Shown here piece after piece: positions 26,215 through 34,532 of a stretch of DNA of 64,000 nucleotides. The stretch lies in contig NZ_CP059734.1 in the NCBI RefSeq assembly GCF_000948985.2, forward strand, positions 124,001 through 188,000, in the 5' to 3' direction. The notes beneath the pieces are model-generated. The model worked only from the letters and a program-made list of their open reading frames with translations, ran no database searches and was not told the DNA's origin. How positions within the stretch are numbered: the stretch's first letter is position 1; each line of letters starts with the position of its first letter. A program made the translations under genes and the position numbers. The DNA comes from Thalassomonas viridans (GTDB taxonomy: Bacteria > Pseudomonadota > Gammaproteobacteria > Enterobacterales > Alteromonadaceae).

Positions 26215-26862
26215 GTGTGCCAGGCATGGCGCATAGCGCCTTGACAGGCGCTGTTCCGGAAGTTGTGGTGGCAACCGGATGACTTGGCGGTGAAAGTCCG
26301 CTACTGGCCCGGCAAGGGGAACAGTTAGCCGAACGGCAAGGGTGCCCGTCGCGAGGCGGGATCTGAAGGAAGCCGAAGGCAAAACACTGGCCTGACGAAC
26401 AGAAATCACATACGAGGCGGCCGTATCGGGTAAGAAGGCTAATATCTTCAAAGCCCAATACTTGCACGGAAGGTGCGGTCGTAAATGTGGCAGGTATAAG
26501 TGGGAAGGTCGTGCGCATTACCCTGGGAGGTCTGCCATCCTGCCTCGGGCTACTGATACCGTGAGGTAACAGGATGGGATGGCAGAAGTCAGCAGAGGTC
26601 ATAGTAGGTTTAGAAACCGTAAACTAAAGGACCGAACTTATGAGCAAAGCAAAGAGTGCGCTCTCTGAGCAGCTAGAGCAGATGCCCGAAAGGGGCCGTA
26701 ACTGGAAGTAATGGACGGAATCCATGAGGTAAAGTGAGGCGCTTAATAGCTGGCAGGCGACGTGATTCAATAAACGTGGAGTTCATAGGAACCGCCGTGG
26801 TACGGAACCGTATGCCCGGTGGTGTGAGAGGACGGCGGGGGTAACCCCGCCTCCTACTCGAT
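26215..26862 (+). mobile_element. Group IIC intron with deleted reverse transcriptase ORF
   Basis: The 5' end GTGTGCCAGGCATGG is the class C intron start. Further along are the conserved blocks CTGAAGGAAGC and GGCAAAAC, the segment GGGAGGTCTG, and CAGAAGTCAGCAGAGGTC before the ORF. Domain V is at about 26789-26826 (GAACCGCCGTGG ... CGGTGGTGTGAG, with the CCG triad of class C). Domain VI (GGCGGGG-GTAA-CCCCGCC, bulged A in CTCCTACTCGAT) ends at 26862. The maturase gene begins normally at 26640 but stops after 23 codons, so more than 1 kb has been deleted. The RNA core looks complete, so splicing or mobility with a helper maturase is conceivable. Location right behind a terminator is the hallmark of class C insertion. 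Confidence 0.88.
26640..26711 (+). pseudogene. Remnant of the intron-encoded reverse transcriptase/maturase
   Basis: Only the first 23 codons remain (MSKAKSALSEQLEQMPERGR and three more) before a TAA. The start of an IIC-type maturase is recognisable; palm, thumb and HNH parts are absent. The deletion rejoins directly to the domain IV/V sequence. Confidence 0.75.
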
Positions 26863-27016
26863 TGCAAACCTTGCCGTTATCTCATGTAAACAGATATAAC
26901 CATTCGCTGAAATACTGCCCCTCAGTATTTATCTTGTTAATTTAGTTCGTTATTCTTGTCTGTCTTGAAGAGCTCTTTTGAAGTATTCAGGGGCCGTTTA
27001 AAAAATCTTAAACCTG

Positions 27017-28135
27017 ATGAGTAAACCCATGATCTATTTAGACCATAATTCGACAACGCCAATAGATAAAGCGGTTGCCGATGCCATGTTGCCCTATATC
27101 TATGAAAATTTCGGTAACCCTTCCAGCAGCCACCCTATGGGCCGTGCGGCCAAACAAGCGACAGATTTGGCAAGAAGTCAGGTGGCAAACCTGCTCAACT
27201 GTAGTGCGGATGAAATTGTTTTTACCGGTTCTGGCAGTGAAGCCAACAACACTATTATCAAAGGTGTGGCCGAAGCATACCGGCATAAAGGTCGTCACAT
27301 TATCACCTCGCGGATCGAGCATCCTTCAGTGATGGAAACCTGCAAATACCTGGAAAAATCCGGTTATCTGGTAACTTACCTGCCGGTAAACCGCTACGGC
27401 GAGGTGGAAATTGAGCAGGTAAAAAATGCCATTACCGGGGATACCATTCTGGTGACCGTTATGCACTCCAATAACGAAACCGGCACCCTGCAACCCATTA
27501 AGGCTATTGCCGGACTTTGCCGTCAGGAGAATGTGCTGTTGCATACCGATGCTTCCCAGTCGATCGGCAAGGTGCCGGTGGATATACAGGATTTAGGCGT
27601 TGATTTTTTAACTCTGGCCGGACCTAAACTCTATGCTCCTAAGGGGATAGGGGCTTTTTATTGTAAAAATGGTGTTGCCCTGCCTTCGCTTATTCACGGA
27701 GCAGGCCATGAAGGCGGCAGACGGGCTGGTACGGAAAATGTTATTTTTATCGTTGGTCTGGGTAAAGCCTGTGAAATTGCGGTTGAGACATTAAAGTCAT
27801 CGCATGTATTGGAACTAAGTCAGTATTTTTATCAGGGGTTACAGCAACTGTTTCAGGATAAAGTTCAGCTCAATGGCCATTTCGAACAGCGTTTGCCCAA
27901 TACTTTGAATATCAGCTTTTTAGGCTATAGCTCTGCACAGGTAATGGAAAAATTAACCGATGTGGCGGTTTCGGCCGGGTCTGCTTGTCATGCCGGTTCG
28001 ACAGAAATATCGCCGGTATTAAAAGCTATGGGAGTTTCCCTTGAGGTGGGTATGGGGGCTATCCGTTTTAGCTTGGGGAAAGATAGCACCCGGGCTGAAA
28101 TAGACCAGGTGCTGGAGAAGTTGAAACAGCTTTAA
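27017..28135 (+). CDS. Cysteine desulfurase, NifS/IscS family
   Basis: 372 aa, fold-type I PLP enzyme that takes sulfur from cysteine for Fe-S clusters, thiolation or selenium transfer. Motifs: YLDHNSTTP at the N terminus, FTGSGSEANN, HSNNETGTLQ, HTDASQSIGK (Asp and Gln that hold PLP), the Schiff-base lysine in AGPKLYAPKG and the catalytic cysteine in SAGSACHAGS. The usual His before the PLP lysine (HK) is replaced by Pro (GPKLYAPKG), a deviation shared with some NifS-like paralogues. It is not next to iscU/sufE genes. Start could also be the ATG at 27029; neither has a strong ribosome binding site. Confidence 0.88.
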   Translation: MSKPMIYLDHNSTTPIDKAVADAMLPYIYENFGNPSSSHPMGRAAKQATDLARSQVANLLNCSADEIVFTGSGSEANNTIIKGVAEAYRHKGRHIITSRIEHPSVMETCKYLEKSGYLVTYLPVNRYGEVEIEQVKNAITGDTILVTVMHSNNETGTLQPIKAIAGLCRQENVLLHTDASQSIGKVPVDIQDLGVDFLTLAGPKLYAPKGIGAFYCKNGVALPSLIHGAGHEGGRRAGTENVIFIVGLGKACEIAVETLKSSHVLELSQYFYQGLQQLFQDKVQLNGHFEQRLPNTLNISFLGYSSAQVMEKLTDVAVSAGSACHAGSTEISPVLKAMGVSLEVGMGAIRFSLGKDSTRAEIDQVLEKLKQL

Positions 28136-28202
28136 AACTGCTGGATAACAGGCAGCGATAGTATGCGGCCTGTCGTTCTTACATGGCAGAGCTTGCCGGA
28201 AA

Positions 28203-28859
28203 CTAATTATCTACTTCACTTTGGGCCAGCCCCAATATCAGTCCCTTTTCCGACCATAATTCCACTTTTACCCCGGCATCGTAACCTAAATGTGTATCGC
28301 CAATAGCGGGAGAATACTGCGGCAGCTTAGTCTGGTAAAGGGTCATTACTTTACCTGTTTGCGTATTTCTGATGCGCAGCTGAGCGGCCAGGCTGCCTTG
28401 TATCGAGCAGTAGCGCCCGCCAAGTAACTGCCATTCGGGCGAAGCAAAACGCTCGGAATTAATCAGGCTAAAATCCAGTTTGCTCAGGTAATTGCTGACA
28501 TCGGACAAGGCGGCTGACTTTACTTCCATTGCTGCCTGTTTATTATGGTTATAGGCAATTTCGCTGACGACCTTTTCATCCTGAGAAGGCGCGAGACCGG
28601 CTCGAATGCCGAGCACCAATACAAAGCCTACCGCCAGGGCGCTGATTGACCAGGAAAGCTTTAATGAGCTGGCTTTGTCGCCTTCATAAAAGCGGTCCAG
28701 GAATTTAGATAGCCTCTGTAACCAAGAAGCTTTGCCCTGCCCTGTCATATGCGCTTTACCCGCGTTAGCCTGTAGCCGGTGTAGCTTCTCCAATTGTTCC
28801 CCGGAAAGCTGTTTATCCCGGTAATGGTTCGATAACTCTTGTTTAAGTGGCTTTTTCAT
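28203..28859 (-). CDS. Putative anti-sigma factor, single-pass membrane protein
   Basis: 218 aa. A polar, basic N-terminal cytoplasmic part (1-65), one membrane helix (about 68-90, LSWSISALAVGFVLVLGIRAG) and a periplasmic domain with a cysteine (GGRYCSIQGSLAAQLRI) and YQTKLPQYSPAIGD. It overlaps the ECF sigma gene by 4 bases, the normal arrangement of a sigma/anti-sigma pair. No ZAS motif is seen. The call rests on topology and context. Confidence 0.7.
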   Translation of the reverse strand: MKKPLKQELSNHYRDKQLSGEQLEKLHRLQANAGKAHMTGQGKASWLQRLSKFLDRFYEGDKASSLKLSWSISALAVGFVLVLGIRAGLAPSQDEKVVSEIAYNHNKQAAMEVKSAALSDVSNYLSKLDFSLINSERFASPEWQLLGGRYCSIQGSLAAQLRIRNTQTGKVMTLYQTKLPQYSPAIGDTHLGYDAGVKVELWSEKGLILGLAQSEVDN

Positions 28860-29338
28860 AATGAAGTCTCCGACTTAATTTCAAGAAAGTTCGAAAACTT
28901 GGCCGTTAACCTTTGTTTAAGACGGTGAATCTTCGACAGCAAAGTGCCTTTAGGTTTGCCCTGCATATTGGCAACCTCCTGAACCGAATATTCTTCTACC
29001 GCCCATAAAAACATCAACTCTCTTTCTTCGTCATCCAATGCCTGTAACAGCTGACCTATCTGCTCCTGTTCGATATAAACATCTTCCAGGGATTTAAAAG
29101 CATCCTCTGCCTCTTTCAGCTCATCCTGCTTTACCAGCTGTAGTTTCCGGTGGCGCTGTTCATCAAAATAGCGGTTGCGCATCATGGTACGCAGGTAGGC
29201 TACGGGATGCTCGATGGAAAGATCTTTACTTAGATATTTCTCCAATGATGATTGCAGTAAATCATATGCCCGATCTTCATTTTGGCACAGGGACAGCCCA
29301 TATTGGTATAGCCTGTTTAACTCTTCGTTATTCAGCAT
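28856..29338 (-). CDS. ECF-type RNA polymerase sigma factor
   Basis: 160 aa. Region 2 is seen as YDLLQSSLEKYLSKDLSIEHPVAYLRTMMRNRYFDEQR (residues about 25-62, in parts), region 4 as LDDEERELMFLWAVEEYSVQEVANMQGKPKGTLLSKIHRLKQRL. Short and lacking sigma regions 1 and 3, as in ECF factors. It begins inside the 3' end of the TlpA gene (11-base overlap), so it is produced with the redox proteins and probably tunes them in response to an envelope signal passed by the membrane protein downstream. Confidence 0.85.
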   Translation of the reverse strand: MLNNEELNRLYQYGLSLCQNEDRAYDLLQSSLEKYLSKDLSIEHPVAYLRTMMRNRYFDEQRHRKLQLVKQDELKEAEDAFKSLEDVYIEQEQIGQLLQALDDEERELMFLWAVEEYSVQEVANMQGKPKGTLLSKIHRLKQRLTAKFSNFLEIKSETSL

Positions 29339-29831
29339 GCGTAGTGTCGCTTTTCACGGTTAATAAACGCTCCAGGTGCTCGGCCAGATCATCCGGCACT
29401 TCTGCCGAGCGGTATTGGATCACGCCGTTAATATCAATTACCAACTGGGTTGGCGTACCCATTACATTATAAAGTTTAGTTACTTCACGGCCGGTATCAT
29501 AGGCCACCGGGTAGGTTAATTGGTGTTTGTCTATGTAGTGTTTTACTTTCTTAAGCGAGTCGTTGACACTGGTATTAATGGCCAGCACTTTAATGTCCTT
29601 ACCGTAGTTGGCATAGATCTCTTTCAGTTTGGGTATTTCCCGTTTGCAGTTAGGACACCAGGTTGCCCAAAAAACGAGATACACCGCCTGCTTGCCCTTA
29701 AAATCGGCCAGCTGGAAGGTTTTTCCGTTGATTTCTTTGATGGAAAAGTCAGCGGCAATATCATCTTTATAAGCAGCTGCCGCCGGCAGGCTGACAAATA
29801 AGCAAAACCATAAAGTCAGTAAAATTTTCAT
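29328..29831 (-). CDS. TlpA-like thiol:disulfide oxidoreductase
   Basis: 167 aa from the ATG at 29831, which has GAGG upstream; the longer frame would start with a TTG. Signal peptide (ILLTLWFCLFVSLPAAAA), then a thioredoxin fold with the active site WATWCPNCKREIP and the cis-proline in VMGTPTQLVID. It acts in the periplasm, reducing disulfides, and would receive electrons from the CcdA-like protein encoded immediately upstream. Confidence 0.9.
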   Translation of the reverse strand: MKILLTLWFCLFVSLPAAAAYKDDIAADFSIKEINGKTFQLADFKGKQAVYLVFWATWCPNCKREIPKLKEIYANYGKDIKVLAINTSVNDSLKKVKHYIDKHQLTYPVAYDTGREVTKLYNVMGTPTQLVIDINGVIQYRSAEVPDDLAEHLERLLTVKSDTTHAE

Positions 29832-29868
29832 CGTGCTAATCCTCAAATAAAGTCCTCAAAAAAAGTCT

Positions 29869-30573
29869 TTAAAACAGTAATATGCCCATTTGTACGAAAA
29901 AGTATTCTGCCGCCCCCAGCATCAAAAGCGCCAGCAAGCGCTTAGTCCATAACATCCAGGCGCCGGACTTCGGTATCCTGGCAGCGATGGAGGAAAAGGT
30001 GCCGATAAGGATCAACAGCGCCCCCAGGCCAAAAGCAAAGACGAATAACAGCAGCCCCCCGTAGATCAGTTCACCGCTGGTGGCAACAAAAGTTAGCAGG
30101 GTCGCCAGCACTGGTGCGGTACAAGGGCCGGCAACCAGCCCTGATGCCATGCCGGTGAGGAATATTTTTCCCTTGCCCAGCGAGCCGGTATGGCCGGTAT
30201 GGCTCATAAAACCCAGCTGGGGAACATTCACCCAGCCCACCATCCACACGGCAAAAAACAGGCATAAGTTCGCCACAAAAAAGTAGCCCCAGGGACTGGT
30301 AGATATTTCCCCGAATAAACTGCCGGTTGCTGCGGCAATAACTCCCAGGCCGCCATATACCAGGGCTAACCCGGTAACATAGACAAGGGAATTGAAAAAG
30401 CCGGTAAAACGGCTGCCCCGGCTATTACCGCCGACCACGCCGATGGTAATGGGGATCATGGGATAAACGCAGGGAGTAGCACTGGTGAGCAGGCCGCCGA
30501 GAAAAGCCAGGGCGATTGCCGTAACCGCACCGCCTTGCAAGCTGGCTGTTAACAGCTCATTGATATTGTCCAT
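29869..30573 (-). CDS. CcdA/DsbD-type transmembrane electron carrier
   Basis: 234 aa with six to seven membrane helices. The two redox cysteines are in SATPCVYPMIP and AGPCTAPVLA, the pair used by CcdA and the DsbD beta domain to move electrons from cytoplasmic thioredoxin to periplasmic thiol proteins. The neighbour TlpA-like protein 38 bases downstream is the probable acceptor. Same operon as sigma and anti-sigma. Confidence 0.9.
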   Translation of the reverse strand: MDNINELLTASLQGGAVTAIALAFLGGLLTSATPCVYPMIPITIGVVGGNSRGSRFTGFFNSLVYVTGLALVYGGLGVIAAATGSLFGEISTSPWGYFFVANLCLFFAVWMVGWVNVPQLGFMSHTGHTGSLGKGKIFLTGMASGLVAGPCTAPVLATLLTFVATSGELIYGGLLLFVFAFGLGALLILIGTFSSIAARIPKSGAWMLWTKRLLALLMLGAAEYFFVQMGILLF

Positions 30574-30612
30574 GTTACCCCCGTATAACTTTGATAAAAC
30601 ATAAGGCGGTAA

Positions 30613-31089
30613 TTAATGGTGGTCTTTACCGTGATCATGCTCGGGTGCCTGTCCTACCTTGCGGCTGGCAAGGGCTTTGGCTATTTTTTGATCCTCAAGC
30701 CATGCCGCTTTGGCAATGTCCTTGGCACTGACTCCTTCCACCGTGATCTCTGCTATCTCTATCTGATGGGCATTGGGATATAACCAGCCGCTGATATCGG
30801 CTTTTTTATTCAGTACCGTATGATGTGCCCGGATGATGTCATGGCCTTTTTCGTTATTAACAAAGGTCCATAGGGTGCCATCTGCCAGCTTCAGGCCGAT
30901 ATCATGCAGGCTGTATAAAGAGCACTGGGCATTAGCCCCCGACAGTTTTTTTAAGCTGCATCCGGTACAAACCAGCTCTCCCTTAATTTTCATGCGGTCC
31001 ATGCCTTTACTGGTGTCAAAACTGCCGGCATGTGCTGTACCGGCCAGGCATAAGCTTGTGGTGAGTAAAAACGCTGTTAGGTATTTCAT
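30613..31089 (-). CDS. Small periplasmic Cys protein of the redox operon
   Basis: 158 aa with signal peptide (LTAFLLTTSLCLAGTAHA|GSF). Core motif GELVCTGCSLKKLSGANAQCS carries a CxxC and a third cysteine; the C terminus ends in a His-rich tail (HDHGKDHH) that could bind metal. It starts the operon, 39 bases before the CcdA gene. The CxxC suggests it is a substrate or partner of the CcdA-TlpA pair. I know similar proteins only as uncharacterised. Confidence 0.75.
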   Translation of the reverse strand: MKYLTAFLLTTSLCLAGTAHAGSFDTSKGMDRMKIKGELVCTGCSLKKLSGANAQCSLYSLHDIGLKLADGTLWTFVNNEKGHDIIRAHHTVLNKKADISGWLYPNAHQIEIAEITVEGVSAKDIAKAAWLEDQKIAKALASRKVGQAPEHDHGKDHH

Positions 31090-31301
31090 GGCAATTTCTC
31101 TTTTTGACTTAATGACAACCTAATAACGAATGAGCCGGGCGTTTGATTGCAAAAACATCGAAATGACCCGACAGACAGATGAGAAAGGGGTTATTTATGG
31201 GAAAGGTGGCGGGGAGTAGCGGAGATGAAACAGCAACCGAGGCAATAAAAGTTGGAAAAACGGGAGTCAGGGCCCGTCGGCCCTGCTTGGGGGGAGATTA
31301 A

Positions 31302-31904
31302 TCAGCCGTTTTGCCGAGCTGCCAGGGCTTCTTCGATAAAATCTAACCTGTCCTGGCCGAAATACATGTCATTACCAATAAACATGGTCGGGACACCAAA
31401 CAGGCCCCTGCTGACAGCCTCATTGGTTAGTTGAATAAGAGATTGCTTTATCCCTGCCCCCTGGCTTAAGGCCATTAAAGTATTAACATCTATATCTCCG
31501 GCAGTCAGTTCCCGGGCGAGAATATCCATATCCCCCAGGTTTAAGCCCTTGACCCAGATGGCGGTAAAAATCAGCTGACAATAGCGGTCGAAACAGCTCA
31601 ATTCCTTTGCCGCCAGCGCACCGCGCATCAGGGGTAAGGTATTGATGGGGAAAAACGGGTTAAGTTTAAATTCAAGATCATAGCGCTTGGCGAACCTGGG
31701 CAGATCATGTTGCATCATATAGCGGGCCTTTGCCGGGATCATTGCCGGTGAGGCATTTTCTGTTTGTTTAAAAATGCCACCCAGGAGCACAGGTTTATAA
31801 TTTATAGAGACTTTATACTGCTGGCAGATTTGTTGCAGCCTGAAGTAGGCCAGATAGGCGGTTGGGCTGCCGAAGTCAAAATAAAAATCAATTGTTGTAC
31901 TCAT
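31302..31904 (-). CDS. DsbA-fold 2-hydroxychromene-2-carboxylate isomerase-like protein
   Basis: 200 aa from the ATG at 31904 (AAAGGG 8 bases upstream); the frame is open for 29 more residues without support. DsbA/kappa-GST family: FYFDFGSPTAYLAYFRL at the N terminus (the catalytic Ser of HCCA isomerases lies in DFGSP), PVLLGGIFKQT, and RGLFGVPTMFIGNDMYFGQDRLDFIEEAL at the C terminus (split). Cytoplasmic, glutathione-dependent isomerase or transferase; true substrate unknown. Confidence 0.85.
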   Translation of the reverse strand: MSTTIDFYFDFGSPTAYLAYFRLQQICQQYKVSINYKPVLLGGIFKQTENASPAMIPAKARYMMQHDLPRFAKRYDLEFKLNPFFPINTLPLMRGALAAKELSCFDRYCQLIFTAIWVKGLNLGDMDILARELTAGDIDVNTLMALSQGAGIKQSLIQLTNEAVSRGLFGVPTMFIGNDMYFGQDRLDFIEEALAARQNG

Positions 31905-32246
31905 AAGTTTTCCCTTTAATTTAATAGGATTGTCCATAGGCTTTAGTCTGCTCTTTTTCTGAGAATACAGAGTTGAACTAAGCAATGTCAAGATTGAGTG
32001 CGTGAACTAGAAAGAAGTTTTATTGCTGGATTATCAAGTTAAACATAAATTAACTTTTTGCATACTTAAAATTAACTTTATGATTTTTAACTAATTTATT
32101 ATATAACATGGCTTTAGGTGGAAACGAGGGGTTAAATCAGTCAAATCAGTTGTTTGATTTATGATCAGTAACGCGTTAGTTTTATTGGGCATTGATAAGA
32201 TCAATGACTAGTATGTAAACAAATTAATAACAATATGGATACTAAA

Positions 32247-32435
32247 ATGAAACTAAAACTAAATAAAAACAAGCTTAAAAACCTGTCTAAAGACCACAAA
32301 GCATTACCGGCTGAAATGACGCCTAATGTTGCTGGCGGCAAACATATAGAAGTAACTGATCCTAAAAAGTATTGTGGTGGCAATACTGATAATTTTGGTT
32401 GCTCAGGCACCGGTTGTGCCAGTGAGCTCTGCTAA
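32247..32435 (+). CDS. Class I lanthipeptide-like RiPP precursor, orphan
   Basis: 62 aa from the ATG at 32247, chosen because GGA lies 7 bases upstream and the leader then begins MKLKLNKNKLKNLS, the usual start in this family; an ATG at 32235 would add four residues. The leader is Lys/Leu-rich with ALPAEMTPNVAGG closing in a double-glycine. The 32-residue core (KHIEVTDPKKYCGGNTDNFG then CSGTGCASELC) has four Cys plus Thr and Ser residues suited to lanthionine formation. No LanB, LanC, LanM or peptidase-transporter gene is in the window, so modification enzymes would have to be encoded elsewhere. AT-rich, isolated, and preceded by a 340-base AT-rich gap. Confidence 0.7.
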   Translation: MKLKLNKNKLKNLSKDHKALPAEMTPNVAGGKHIEVTDPKKYCGGNTDNFGCSGTGCASELC

Positions 32436-32520
32436 GTTATAAGTACAGTTATTTTAACTCATTAATTGATGAGTGACTGAGCTGTTGATAAAGGTGTGAT
32501 AACTTCTTTCGCGCCTTATC

Positions 32521-32560
32521 AGTACTATAATCCAGCTATTAGATACTGGGTTATAGTACT
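32521..32560. repeat. Long inverted repeat after the RiPP precursor gene
   Basis: AGTACTATAATCCAG (32521-32535) and CTGGGTTATAGTACT (32546-32560) pair over all 15 positions with one G-U pair and a 10-base loop. No T-tract follows, so it is not a standard terminator; it could stabilise the precursor mRNA or be a protein site. Confidence 0.7.
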
Positions 32561-32636
32561 GTGCTCGCTGGATCTTGCTAAAACAAAACAATAATCACAG
32601 CTTTATTACCTTCCCGCTTCTGCTTCTTTACATGCT

Positions 32637-33158
32637 TTGCTACACTTCGAAAAAATCCTCTCTCGTACCGAAAAAGTGAAAACAGGGAAAAATCTTAAAA
32701 GCAGTATTGTCAGCGGTCTTAGCCTGCTTGCCAACTCAGTTGGTGTCTCTATTGATAAAATTGTCAGAGAAACCGGTGTGAGCCTTACCAGTTTATTAGA
32801 CAATGACGCCCGAGTGTCAGAGTTAGGTTTACACAGGCTATTAACGCTTATCGATAAAGCTTTGCCAGGAAAAGCGGGTATACTTGAGCTGGCCAAGCGG
32901 ATCCCGCCGAGCTTATTCGGCAAAGAAGTGGCGTTGATCTTTCAGGCGTCAACCTTAGAGCAGGCCATGCTGTTATGGGCAAATTATTACGACTTGCTTT
33001 CTGACAGCATTGAAGTTGAACTGATTGACAGCAAAAATCACCTGGCCGTGCGTATCCACCATCCCCTGGACGAGACAGATCAAGGTATAGGAGGCGATCT
33101 GGCGCTGGCGGTGAAATACCGTTTTATTTGTGACTATTTCGGTGCTCAGGCAGTTTAG
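32637..33158 (+). pseudogene. Truncated AraC-family regulator (ligand-binding half only)
   Basis: 173 codons with the N-terminal domain of AraC-type regulators of the arabinose-binding-like class: SIVSGLSLLANSVGVSIDKI, DARVSELGLHRLLTLIDKAL, FGKEVALIFQASTLEQAM and LAVRIHHPLDE. The C-terminal pair of helix-turn-helix motifs needed for DNA binding is missing; the frame ends just after FICDYFGAQAV. Start is a TTG at 32637 or the in-frame GTG at 32676, neither well supported. The sequence beyond the break belongs to an unrelated protein, so a deletion has joined two gene remnants. Confidence 0.65.
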
Positions 33159-33176
33159 GAAAGTCAGAGCAGCTAA

Positions 33177-34290
33177 CCAACAGCAAACTGGTTCCAGTTC
33201 CAGTGTGATACCGACACGGGCCACCTTACCATACGCCATCAGGGTGAGTATTTGAATGCCTACAGCGGTGATAACTGGACGGTGGACTTTTCCAAAGCCC
33301 CTAAAGCAGAGAGTTACTGGCGTGTTGAATACGATCAAGAGACTGGAACATACAGTTTTAATAATGTAGAGGCAGAAGATAAATGGCTGACGCAATCCAG
33401 CAACAGTTATCACCCCTACTACGGCAAGATTGTGAGCGTCTCTGATGATAACCCATATTACAAACGCGCCTTTGAGCTTATTTCTCCTGATACGCCTGCA
33501 TTTGACGTGTGCGACCAACACGATGAGCAAGTGGTAAAACTCCATACTTACAGGGACACTTATGTGACTATGCCGGAAGATGGCCGACGAGGACAAAGTG
33601 CGGATATTCGGGAGGCAAGAAACTACCAGCTAAAATGCAGCGGTATAATCGGTTCGGATGATGTTAATGTGAGTTTAATAGCTCAGGATGAGAATGCGTT
33701 GTCCAGCGGTTATGACGATGGTTATGTACGGGAAGCCGCCACATCTCTGGATGCTTTTTGGGAGGTTACTTCAGCCCCTTCCCGCGTATTTAAGTTTTGG
33801 TCCCGCTACAATGACCTGTGGTTAACCACCTCGCGTACTGCGGGCTGGGATTATAAGGTGGTCAGCATCCCGGAAAATTTGGACTACAAAGCCGAATATA
33901 GCCCTGATACGCGGCGACAGTTTCTGTTATCACTATGAAGGTAAAGAGCTTGGGCTGAACAGTAACAATGGTTTGGGTTTATCTTATGATGCAAGCGCAA
34001 ATCGTTATCACGAAGGAGATAACCCGGAAACCTTTACTTTAAGCTGTCAGCAGGGGCAAGCGATACTGCAAACGCAGGATAACGAATTTGTCGGCGTTTC
34101 CAGTCAAATGGTTGTTAAGTCTGCCAGTGCGCAAAACTGGACGGCCGAAGTACAAAGCAATGGCCGTTGGGCTTTCCATAACGGCGAAGCCGGTATAGCC
34201 AAAAAATGGCTCACCCTTAATAGTGCCGGCTACTTCGTATTGTCCAGCCATAACGGTGGGGACAGCCAATTTAGTGTAGCACTGCATTAA
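33177..34290 (+). pseudogene. Broken gene for a fascin-like beta-trefoil repeat protein
   Basis: After an in-frame stop at 33174-33176 the reading frame contains repeat-like segments (HLTIRHQGEYLNAYSG, then EDKWLTQSSNSY) up to 33938. It then shifts by one base near 33920 and continues to 34290 with the same repeat style (FVGVSSQMVVKSASAQNWTA, KKWLTLNSAGYFVLSS). The pattern of a W-containing strand, G-rich turn and KWLT fits fascin/actin-cross-linking-like beta-trefoil domains, though I hold this loosely. There is no start codon with a signal sequence: the 5' end was lost where the AraC fragment was joined. The best start for the surviving piece is a TTG at 33252. Confidence 0.55.
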
Positions 34291-34312
34291 CCTTTCCTTT
34301 CTCGGTAAAATT

Positions 34313-34342
34313 CCCGGTTCGTGAATATATCCACGAACCGGG
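34313..34342. terminator. Strong hairpin after the broken trefoil gene
   Basis: CCCGGTTCGTG and CACGAACCGGG form a perfect 11-bp stem with an 8-base loop, 22 bases after the stop. The T-tract is poor (GATTATCG), so it may act as a weak terminator or 3' stabiliser. Confidence 0.55.
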
Positions 34343-34532
34343 GATTATCGCTTATTCGCCTCGATTTCACCATCGGCCGTGACCATTACCAAGCTGTCGC
34401 AACTCTCTTTTCTATAACTGGTTCAAAGGTTAATTTTCTTGCTTGTTCTATTCTTACGAGGCACTTGAAATAGATTGTTTTAGCAAAGCATTTACGTAAT
34501 ACTTGGCATGAGAAATATTTTTCAGAGGTGCC

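Noticed and set aside
26174..26602. 142-codon minus ORF
   Set aside because: It lies across the terminator and the structured 5' part of the group II intron, whose RNA features explain the sequence.
32606..32923. 105-codon minus ORF opposite the AraC-type remnant
   Set aside because: Antisense of a recognisable regulator domain.
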